Position numbers and translations under genes: made by a program. DNA of 6,485 bases, from NCBI GenBank assembly GCA_020846515.1, contig JADLDX010000686.1:1-6485 (forward strand), given 5' to 3'. Under the pieces are notes generated by a model. It was not told the DNA's origin. It did not search any database and worked only from the letters and a program-made list of their open reading frames with translations. Position 1 is the stretch's first letter; each line of letters begins with the position of its first letter. Source of the DNA: Pirellulaceae bacterium. Its GTDB lineage: Bacteria > Planctomycetota > Planctomycetia > Pirellulales > Pirellulaceae. Positions 1 to 6,000 of this stretch are shown one piece after another.

Positions 1-2
1 AG

Positions 3-410
3 AAATTGCGACTATCCAAGTCAGAGCCGGATGACTACTCCGAGCGCAAGCAGATCATTCAGTTGTTCGTCAAGCTGGCCGATTTGAGCCGCGCGATGGG
101 CGTTGGGACCAGAGCCCGCGAAGAGTATTACATAGCGGCTCAAGATTGCCGGATCGTATTGAAGAATGTTCCGGACCAGCCGTGGGTGCTTCAAGTTCGT
201 CCGTGGCTTTTGTCGCAAGTCATTGCACTAGACGAGGACCACGCGTTTCGTGACGGGCCGTTGAAGTATGAAGCCGCGTTCGTGAAGAATCTCGAGACGC
301 TGGGCTTGGACAATCGTGGATTCCAGCAGGTTCTGGATAATCAGTTAGTGCCACCACGGCCCAGTCAATTGGAACCTCAAGCCATCTTGCACGCGTTGCT
401 TTATGAGTAA
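3..410 (+). CDS. C-terminal part of an unrecognised protein (5' end outside the window)
   Basis: The frame is open to the left edge and ends at TAA 408-410, giving 135 visible residues. A TTG at 6-8 could formally start it, but no ribosome binding site is visible and nothing separates it from the edge, so it is best read as the end of a longer gene. The protein is mostly charged and helix-forming. A stretch around visible residues 20-50 (KLADLSRAMGVGTRAREEYY) has the alternating pattern of a TPR-like helical hairpin, and the rest is rich in Leu, Gln and Val. There is no signal peptide, membrane segment or catalytic motif in the visible part. In planctomycetes TPR-like helices often end long kinases or scaffold proteins, but that is only a guess here. 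It ends 45 bases before the first copy of repeat A. I do not recognise the family. That it is coding is likely; the function is unknown. Confidence 0.6.
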   Translation, partial: KLRLSKSEPDDYSERKQIIQLFVKLADLSRAMGVGTRAREEYYIAAQDCRIVLKNVPDQPWVLQVRPWLLSQVIALDEDHAFRDGPLKYEAAFVKNLETLGLDNRGFQQVLDNQLVPPRPSQLEPQAILHALLYE

Positions 411-455
411 AGCTCGTTGGCCTGTTGGGTTAAGGTCTCACGGCCTGGGGTTATC

Positions 456-485
456 AGCCGCTGGGCGTTAGCCCCGGTTTCTTCA
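456..485 (+). repeat. Repeat A, copy 1 (30 bp, imperfect hairpin)
   Basis: The segment reads AGCCGCTGGGC, GTTA, GCCCCGGTTTCTTCA. It matches 564-593 at 28 of 30 positions, in the same orientation. Its centre is an imperfect inverted repeat: CTGGGC pairs with GCCCCG around GTTA with one mismatch. I remember similar GC-rich intergenic repeats from Rhodopirellula genomes; this is from memory and not verified. Confidence 0.7.
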
Positions 486-563
486 TCCACTGCATCAACG
501 CAGGACCTTAGCCTCAATAAGCCGAGTACGCCTACGGCTGACTGTTAAACGAGGGGGCATATT

Positions 564-593
564 AGCCGCTGGGCCTTCGCCCCGGTTTCTTCA
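564..593 (+). repeat. Repeat A, copy 2 (30 bp)
   Basis: This is the second copy of the 30-bp unit, with the same arms and the centre CTTC instead of GTTA. It differs from copy 1 at two positions, both in or next to the loop. It lies 78 bases after copy 1 and 33 bases before repeat B copy 1. The spacer between the two A copies (486-563) shows no gene. Confidence 0.7.
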
Positions 594-626
594 GGTCGAC
601 CACGTGGTGAATAAACGAATCCACCG

Positions 627-694
627 ATGGCACCTACGCCAACGGCGTTCCATTCCATAGCCCAGGGTTCACGGCGTAGCCGCCTACCCTGGGT
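627..694 (+). repeat. Repeat B, copy 1 (68 bp, decayed palindrome)
   Basis: The unit has three parts: ATGGCACCTACGCC, then AACGGCGTT with CATTCCATAG, then a palindrome. The outer palindrome arms CCCAGGGT (661-668) and ACCCTGGG (686-693) pair perfectly. The inner stem (CACGGC with GCCGCC around GTA) has two mismatches that copy 2 lacks, so this copy is more decayed. It has exactly the same length as the copy at 2598-2665. The end of the minus-strand small ORF (stop at 684-686) lies inside it. Confidence 0.85.
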
Positions 695-866
695 CGAGGC
701 TTGCATCAGCCGCAGCGTTTTGAACGGGTCCAAGCCATTTCGCACCAGCCAACTCCATGGATAGCTCCCTAAGTTCGTCGACTATCTCAAGCCGACGTTC
801 GATCGCAGCCGGTGACACGTCAGCGCTGATACCTCGAGATAGTGCTTTCGACTCATCCATTTCCAT
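684..866 (-). CDS. Possible small protein, about 60 residues, C-terminus encoded by repeat B
   Basis: On the minus strand a frame runs from ATG at 866-864 to TAG at 686-684. An AGGAG (plus-strand CTCCT, 871-875) lies 4 bases before this ATG and 10 before the next ATG at 860-858, so either could be the start. A further in-frame ATG at 881-879 lies upstream of the AGGAG. The middle of the protein is a charged amphipathic helix (ADVSPAAIERRLEIVDELRE and following), with the regular Leu/Ile spacing of a real small helical or coiled-coil protein. It reminds me of small planctomycete proteins with a 'SPEAI-RRL' core, but I cannot name a family. The last residues (SLDPG) are encoded by repeat B, so the original C-terminus has probably been replaced by repeat insertion. 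The frame continues upstream, but that part overlaps block C and the Uma2 gene and is not credible. It is divergent from the first Uma2 gene. Uncertain. Confidence 0.4.
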   Translation of the reverse strand: MEMDESKALSRGISADVSPAAIERRLEIVDELRELSMELAGAKWLGPVQNAAADASLDPG

Positions 867-965
867 TGGGCTCCTGGTCATTGATGCCGCCAAGTGCCTC
901 GATATCTGCGAGATCTTGAAGGCGTTGGGGTGGGGTCTACCGACAGGGCAAATCCCGTGAAAAGA

Positions 966-1001
966 GACCTGCCCCCTTTTCTCGTTTCTCATGTTAGAAT
1001 C
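966..1001 (+). promoter_or_regulatory. Block C, copy 1: repeated upstream element with a promoter-like end
   Basis: The sequence is AGACCTGCCCCCTTTTC, TCGTTTCTC, ATGTTAGAAT. It aligns with 1651-1685 with one single-base indel and a few substitutions. CTGCCC (970-975) is a weak -35 candidate and TAGAAT (996-1001) a good -10 candidate, but the 20-base spacer is longer than ideal. The Uma2 start at 1044 lies 42 bases after the -10. Being the same kind of block in the same place before both Uma2 genes supports a regulatory or cassette-border role; promoter activity is inferred. Confidence 0.45.
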
Positions 1002-1043
1002 GATATTGCGAAAGGCAACTCTATTATCGCTGGGCACTTTGTA

Positions 1044-1652
1044 ATGGACGAGCGAATGGCTACGCAATTCGATTTTGGCTCTCTGCTGGCACCGCCTCTG
1101 CCACTGCGCCGATTCTCGGTAGCTCAATACCGTCAGTTAGGAGAACTCGGTATGCTCACGCCAGAGGATAAAGTGGAGCTATTGGAAGGATGGATAGTTG
1201 CGAAGATAAATCAGCGTCCCGTGCATGGTTATCTTGTTGGCCTATTGTCAGAGTGGTTCCAAAGCCGATTGCCTGGCGGTTATATCATGAGATGTCAATT
1301 GCCAATCACTACGCAGCGAAGCGAACCAGAACCGGATATTGCCATCGTCGTAGGGGCTCATCAAGACTATCGTGACCGCCATCCCTCTGGCACAGATTGT
1401 CGATTGGTGATCGAAGTAGCGGACAGCACAATTGAAAAAGATCGCGCCAAGGCGGCCATCTATCATTCGGCGGGTGTCGAGGAGTATTGGATCGTAAACG
1501 TGGGCTCGCAGTGCATCGAGCGATATCTTTTAGCTGAATCCACTGAACTGCAATCGCTTGTGCCTGCCGAGGATGCGAAGGTGGCGATCAATATCGCGGA
1601 GACAGAACTGGTCTTTGACCCAACGCCGATATTTGGCCCTGGTATAAAATAG
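1044..1652 (+). CDS. Uma2 family PD-(D/E)XK protein, first paralogue
   Basis: A 202-residue protein with the Uma2 (DUF820, PF05685) pattern; the family has a restriction-endonuclease-like fold and is generally of unknown cellular role. In order from the ATG at 1044: AQYRQLGELGML near 27-38; acidic ELLEGWIV (45-52); EPDIAIV with Asp98; LVIEVADST with Glu124; and a helix with Lys132 and Lys136 followed by GVEEYWIVN (Tyr148, Trp149). The Asp98, Glu124 and Lys set fits an intact nuclease site, so activity is possible. Length is normal for the family. The frame is open back to 894, but that extension is coded by block C and has no family similarity. ATG 1044 is preferred, and ATG 1056 (MATQFDFG) is also possible. 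No Shine-Dalgarno site is visible. The stop TAG overlaps block C copy 2. A second Uma2 gene follows after 82 bases on the same strand, and the last third has a diverged relic at 2417-2566. Confidence 0.88.
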   Translation: MDERMATQFDFGSLLAPPLPLRRFSVAQYRQLGELGMLTPEDKVELLEGWIVAKINQRPVHGYLVGLLSEWFQSRLPGGYIMRCQLPITTQRSEPEPDIAIVVGAHQDYRDRHPSGTDCRLVIEVADSTIEKDRAKAAIYHSAGVEEYWIVNVGSQCIERYLLAESTELQSLVPAEDAKVAINIAETELVFDPTPIFGPGIK

Positions 1653-1685
1653 ACCTGACCCCTTTTCCGTTTCTCGAGCTACAAT
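1651..1685 (+). promoter_or_regulatory. Block C, copy 2: overlaps the Uma2-1 stop codon and ends as a putative promoter for Uma2-2
   Basis: The block reads AGACCTGACCCCTTTTC, CGTTTCTCGAGC, TACAAT. Its first two bases, AG, are the last two bases of the first gene's TAG stop codon. CTGACC (1655-1660) resembles a -35 box and TACAAT (1680-1685) is a near-consensus -10, with a 19-base spacer. The next start codon is at 1735, 49 bases after the -10. One repeat copy therefore closes one gene and could drive the next. The promoter reading is inferred from sequence only. Confidence 0.5.
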
Positions 1686-1734
1686 TAAGCACTTCGCTAA
1701 GTCCACTTTCGGTCTACTCATTTCGACGATCGCT

Positions 1735-2352
1735 ATGTCTTCTACTTCAAGTGCCAAGCCGCCTCATCCCGAACCGACCTGGGCAGTTGCACATCTGTTT
1801 CCGGCGCAGGGGCAGTGGTCGGAGAATGACTTTTATGCGTTACAAGGCAATCGCCTGATCGAGCTTGTCGACGGAACTCTTGAGGTCCTGCCGATGCCTA
1901 CATGGTTGCACCAGTTGATGGTGAAGTTTTTGGTACGCGCTATCGAGGTCGCGACTGCGGGCGTGGGGGAAGCGCTGGCTGCACCATTGCCGATTCGGCT
2001 GTTCGAAAAGAATATCCGTGAGCCCGACGTGATGTATTTTGCCCCGGGCAGCGAACCGAAAGACCCGCGTGGGTACCCGACCCGTGTTGACCTTGCGATG
2101 GAAGTCGTCAGCGAAGGGGCCGAAGCAGCGAAACGTGATTATGAAGACAAACGCCGAGACTACGCTCGAGCGGGCATCCCTGAATACTGGATCGTCGACC
2201 CTGAACAGCAACGCATCACGGTATTGGTGCTCGAAGAGGCTACCTACAGACTGCATGGCGAATTCACTGCCGGCCAAGCCGCATCTGGCGTTTTGCTACC
2301 TGCTCTTGAGGTCGAGGTGTCGCAAGTAATGCAACTTGGGACGTCTAGTTAG
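1735..2352 (+). CDS. Uma2 family PD-(D/E)XK protein, second paralogue
   Basis: A 205-residue Uma2 (DUF820, PF05685) protein. Residues 1-25 are a variable leader rich in Pro and Ser. Then come WSENDFYALQ (28-37); RLIELVDGTLEVLPMP (40-55) with acidic Glu43 and Asp46; His59 in the following helix; REPDVMYF with Asp98; LAMEVVSEG with Glu123; and DYEDKRRDYARAGIPEYWIV with Lys139, Tyr151 and Trp152, then Asp155. The end (GVLLPALEVEV) is the usual Uma2 C-terminal strand. All expected active-site positions are present. The family is common in planctomycetes and cyanobacteria, and its role is not established. Similarity to the first gene is limited to these family motifs, so the pair is not a recent tandem duplication. 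ATG 1735 is the first start after the putative promoter; no Shine-Dalgarno site is seen. GC is high (67 of 120 bases in 1921-2040), above that of the RHS gene. It may be co-transcribed with, or driven separately from, the first gene. Confidence 0.9.
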   Translation: MSSTSSAKPPHPEPTWAVAHLFPAQGQWSENDFYALQGNRLIELVDGTLEVLPMPTWLHQLMVKFLVRAIEVATAGVGEALAAPLPIRLFEKNIREPDVMYFAPGSEPKDPRGYPTRVDLAMEVVSEGAEAAKRDYEDKRRDYARAGIPEYWIVDPEQQRITVLVLEEATYRLHGEFTAGQAASGVLLPALEVEVSQVMQLGTSS

Positions 2353-2416
2353 TCGCATAGCAGTTCGGCGCGTCAAGTTGTGTTCGGCGACAATTAGTTG
2401 AGGCAATGCGAGGGCT
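2353..2416. other. Spacer between the second Uma2 gene and the Uma2 relic
   Basis: These 64 bases follow the stop of the second Uma2 gene. No block C follows this gene. The only recognisable element is GACAATTAG (2389-2397), which resembles the promoter end of block C copy 2 (TACAATTAAG). It could be a leftover upstream element of the truncated third gene, but the match is too short to be sure. Confidence 0.25.
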
Positions 2417-2566
2417 GGCTCGCAGTGCATCGAGCGATATCTTTTAGCCGGATCCACTGAACTGCAACCGGTTGTGCTTGCCGAGGATGCCAACGTGGCG
2501 GTCAATATCGCGGACACGGAACTGGTCTTTGACCAAACGCCGATATTCGGACCAAGTATTAAATAG
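2417..2566 (+). pseudogene. 5'-truncated Uma2 gene relic (last 49 codons)
   Basis: Bases 2417-2583 align without gaps to 1503-1669, the 3' end of the first Uma2 gene plus the following block. I count 16 mismatches in 167. The same frame is kept for 49 codons to a TAG at 2564-2566, starting GSQCIERYLLAGSTELQ. Of the 16 differences, 9 are in third codon positions, 7 are synonymous and 9 change a residue (all fairly mild). Upstream the frame meets TGA at 2399-2401, and the catalytic part is absent, so this cannot be a functional Uma2 protein. The pattern suggests a relic of a paralogue that was under selection before truncation. Confidence 0.85.
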
Positions 2567-2583
2567 ACCTGACCCCTTTTCCG
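2564..2583 (+). repeat. Block C, copy 3 (core only, 20 bp)
   Basis: These 20 bases, from the relic's TAG through CCTTTTCCG, are identical to 1650-1669. Similarity stops abruptly at 2583, where the copy-2 sequence goes on to TTTCTCGAGC and TACAAT. The promoter-like half is therefore missing, and 14 bases later repeat B begins. Confidence 0.75.
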
Positions 2584-2597
2584 CGCATCGCGACCAC

Positions 2598-2665
2598 ATG
2601 GCACCTACTCCAACGGCGTTACATTCCACAGCCCAGGGTTCGCGGCGAAGCCGCGTACCCTGGGT
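2598..2665 (+). repeat. Repeat B, copy 2 (68 bp, near-perfect hairpin)
   Basis: This has the same 68-bp layout as 627-694. The palindrome is well kept: CCCAGGGT (2632-2639) pairs with ACCCTGGG (2657-2664), then a T-T mismatch, then CGCGGC (2641-2646) pairs with GCCGCG (2650-2655) around a GAA loop. That gives 14 base pairs and a 3-base loop. No T-run follows, so it does not look like an intrinsic terminator. It is in the same orientation as copy 1 and inverted relative to 2832-2892. Confidence 0.88.
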
Positions 2666-2703
2666 ACCCGGCCGCCGCCGCCCGTCACGGCCCACCCCAA
2701 ACG

Positions 2704-2724
2704 TGATCACCCCAACGGCGTTGG
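2704..2724 (+). repeat. Repeat B fragment, direct orientation
   Basis: GATCACCCCAACGGCGTTGG keeps the CCAACGGCGTT part of repeat B, followed by unrelated sequence rather than the CATTCCA and hairpin. Only the core of the left half is recognisable, so it is either a fragment or a highly diverged copy. Confidence 0.4.
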
Positions 2725-2766
2725 ACCATCCGTCGGTAGGCATGGTCGACCGCATATGACGCATGC

Positions 2767-2806
2767 TTGGTACGCGGGCAACGTGCATTTGTAAAACCCC
2801 GTTGGG
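2767..2806 (-). repeat. Repeat B-like degenerate copy, inverted
   Basis: On the minus strand this reads ACCCCAACGGGGTTTTAC, then about 12 bases, then CCCGCGTACCAAG. The order (CCAACGG-GTT, then GCGTACC) follows repeat B, but the first hairpin arm is lost and the centre is shortened. ACCCC and GGGGT also pair across GTT at 2797-2809. Confidence 0.4.
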
Positions 2807-2831
2807 GTATTCAACGCCGGCCGTATCGCCA

Positions 2832-2892
2832 ACCCTGGGTACGCGGCGTTGCCGCGAACCCCGGGCTATGGAATACAACGTCGTTGGCGTAA
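2832..2892 (-). repeat. Repeat B, inverted copy
   Basis: On the minus strand this reads ACGCCAACGACGTTGTATTCC, ATAGCCCGGGGTTCGCGGC, AACGCCGCGTACCCAGGGT in order, which is repeat B with a few substitutions. The hairpin is retained: CGCGGC (2842-2847) pairs with GCCGCG (2851-2856) around GTT, and the outer arms pair with one A-A and one T-C mismatch. With copy 2 it makes a divergent inverted pair enclosing about 166 bases. Confidence 0.82.
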
Positions 2893-3003
2893 AGACCGCT
2901 CGATATTTACACGCCTTATGGATGCATGCAAACCGACATCGCGTTCCATCGATACATATTCATGGCGATTGCTTCAATCCCTGCCGCCGTTACTAATCCA
3001 CTT
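2893..3003. other. Intergenic stretch just downstream of the RHS gene
   Basis: These 111 bases lie between the inverted repeat-B copy and the RHS stop codon. I see no open frame on the minus strand that could be an immunity gene, and no GC hairpin with a T-run that would be a clear terminator for the RHS transcript. Confidence 0.4.
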
Positions 3004-6000
3004 CTACAATTCCTTTGTCTTCTCTAACAATCCCTCTCCGGAGAAAATCGTGAACTCGTACTTAAACGTTGAAAACGCATTAAACTTAATGGAAAAGTTC
3101 ACATCCAGAGGAACATTAACATACTCCGAGTTTGCGACTAGTCCTGCATAGGCTTTGATGCTTAGAAAAAGACCTTTGCCGTCGCCAGTCTCAGGTATTT
3201 CTCTGAACGTGTACTCCAATCCCCCACCACCTCCGCAGAATTTGGTTCCACAAAACGCAAGAAATACTTTGACTCCAACGTCTGAACCGGGCAACTTACC
3301 AAGGTCAAATTCGTACTTTCTACCACTTCGGCTAGCCGATATTTTAAATCCCATCATCCAAAGATCTTTGGACCATTTGTATTCAAAGATATCTATGCTC
3401 ACTTTTCCCGGAGGCTTAAATTCGCCATTTCGAAGTTGCGATATAAGATCGAACATATAATAGGACACCGCAGCACCAACGAACCACCCCAGTTGGGCAG
3501 CTAGCTCCCCACGCTCTCTTGCAACCTTGACTGTTTTCACGATTTTGAAACTTGCTTGCGTGGTCCGAATGCCATTGACAACTTGTTGTTCTATGAGTGG
3601 GCTGTAACCCGATGGGTCACTGAGATTTGTTGGATTGTTGTGTGAGTATGTAAACCGATTTTGAGTTTGTGGAATCTGCCCCATTCCAGGCAGTTGGTCT
3701 GGCGAGATGAATCGCCCCAGTTCAGGCGAATAATGTCGAGCACGCGCGAAATACATGCCTGATTCGTCGTTGTACTCCATATCATGAAAACGTCTGCCAT
3801 CGGCCTGTACATTGAGTGCATTTCCAAAAGCGTCGTAACGCTGCACTTGAATTGTGCCCGTTTGGTCGGATGTCATGACTGCTGTACCAAGCGCATCGGT
3901 GTGTTGATAAACAGTTTCCGCACCATGTTGCCTGGCGATTAGTTCGACGCCATAAACAGAGAATGTCTCTTCGCTGCCGCTTCGCTCCAGTAGAACTTGG
4001 GAAAGAGTTCCTAATCGGCTTACGGTATAAAGCGTGAGGACTCCATTTTCATTTTTCTCAACCAAGTCGCCGAAGTCATCATAGCGGTATCGAATCTCTG
4101 CATTGCCATCGCCATCTAAATCGACGGATGTAAGTCGATTGAGCGCATTCCATGTATATCGCGTTACCGGAGCCCCGTCCGTAGCTTTTGATACAAGACG
4201 ACCAGCTTGATCGTAAGAGTAAACAGTTCTCACGCCGTTTTTGAGCGACTCCGACAGCCAACCATTAGCGTCGTATCGATATGTAATCCGCTCTGCTCCC
4301 TCTACTTTTTCGATTCTGTTCCCATCTCGATCATATCTGTATTGAATAGCTTTAATTGGTACTCCATTCAGACCGTGACTCTCTTGTATGAGTTGGCCAT
4401 TGGCGTCGTACTCGAAGCTGGAAGTGTCAACTCGAACACCTTCGGTCTGCACGATCTGTGTGATAGCGCCAGATGCTGCATAGGTATATTCTCGCGTTGA
4501 GACGATGGCCGCATTTCTTACAACATTCACTGAGCTCAATCGCCCATCAACTCCATATGCATATTGTTCTCGCAGACCATTCGGATATTGCAGTTCGATC
4601 ATCCGTCCGAGCGCATCATAGACATAGCTCGTCGACTGGGTACCTATCGAAACGGTTGTAAGCCGATTCATGGCATCCCAGCTATAGGTAACAACTCGTC
4701 CAGCATGCGTTAGCTGAGTGACGTTGCCGTTGCTGTCGTACGCATACCCGATCACGCCAGATTGTGGATCAGCTTGAGAAACGAGACGATTTCGTTCATC
4801 GTACACTAGCGTCAGCGTGCCGCGTGAATCTGTAATGGAAGTAAGGTTATTGGCGACGTCATAGGTGTAGTTGATAGTCTCGCCACCCTGCACAATCTTT
4901 TGGATAGGTCGATTTCGCGCATCGTACACATAACTTATCTCGCGACCGTCGAAATCGACAGTTCGAATTAAGTTTCCGCCGTCATCATATTCGCGACTTG
5001 ACGATTGCCCTGTGGCGAAAGTAGTTCGAACCCTGCGCTTTGCCCAATCGAAGAGATGCTGAACCTCTACTCCCTCAGGCGAGATCGATCTCGTCAAATT
5101 GTTCATGCTGTCATATTCGTATTCCCATGAAGCACCCAGCGCATCTATCGATGCCACTAATCGATCAGCATTATCCTTCTCAAGCAGAACGTCCTGTCCG
5201 CGAGGCGTTGTCACTGCAACTTTGTCGGCGTTTGCCGACGCCTCGATCGCAAAACTCCGGCCGCCTGGCTCCAGTACGCTAACCAACCTGCCAGCACTAT
5301 CGTATTGATATGTTGTTATTTGACCGAGTGGGTCGGTTTCGGCGGTCTTTTGAGAATCGATACTGTATTCCAAACGGAGGATCGCTCCATCAGGAGTTGT
5401 TCGCCTTATCAAATTGCCAAGTTCATCATACACATAGTGCGTTGAGAAACCTCGTGCATCTATCTCCTCCACGACCTGCCCAACCAAGTCATAGCGGGTA
5501 ACTAGTCTTGGATTGTCTGAGTCATCTAGCGGCGTTGAGTCTGGTAGCAACGTGACAGTTAGTCGCCCCATAGCATCGTAAAGGTAACTGGTCGCATTTC
5601 CGCGTTCATCAATCTCCTTTGTGAGCTGACCGACGGCGTCATACTCGAATCGACGACGCGGATTATCGCTATCCGTGCTTGAAGTATTGTCGGGATAAAT
5701 TATCTCCAGTTGTTTCCCTCGCGCATCATAGACGTATTTCGTGACTTGATTGAGCGGTGAAGTTTGAGCAATCATATTCCCGAGCAAATCATAGGTGTAG
5801 CGTGTCACGCCACCGTCCGGATCGGTCATTTGCACTAAGCGACCGGAAGCATCGTATTGGTAGGAAGTTTGGTACTCTGTTGATCCTCCAATGTTTTGGA
5901 TGCTCTGCACTACTTGCCCAATGTTGTCGAAAACATGTGTGGTTACCAAGCCGCTACGATCGTGTTGCGTATCCACGAATCCAAACCGATTCACTCTTAC

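Noticed and set aside
545..745. 66-residue minus-strand ORF
   Set aside because: It is almost entirely the reverse reading of repeats A and B and has no protein-like features of its own.
894..1043. Upstream extension of the first Uma2 gene from ATG 894
   Set aside because: The 50 extra residues are coded by block C and flanking intergenic sequence, do not fit the Uma2 family, and would place the putative promoter inside the gene.
882..1127. Upstream part of the minus-strand frame that ends at 684
   Set aside because: It runs through block C and antisense to the Uma2 gene start. Only the part from about 866 down looks protein-like.
1840..2277. 145-residue minus-strand ORF
   Set aside because: It lies wholly antisense to the second Uma2 gene, whose plus-strand reading has clear family motifs.
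2632..2664. Repeat-B hairpin as an intrinsic terminator
   Set aside because: The stem is strong, but no T-run follows on either strand and the same unit recurs with its conserved flank, so it is better called a repeat.
2444..2878. 144-residue minus-strand ORF, a candidate immunity gene for the RHS protein
   Set aside because: It is made of the reverse of repeat B copies, block C and the Uma2 relic. The reading is a by-product of GC-rich repeats.
2472..2996. Plus-strand ORFs at 2472-2759 and 2763-2996
   Set aside because: Both are out of frame with the Uma2 relic and otherwise consist of repeat-B sequence.
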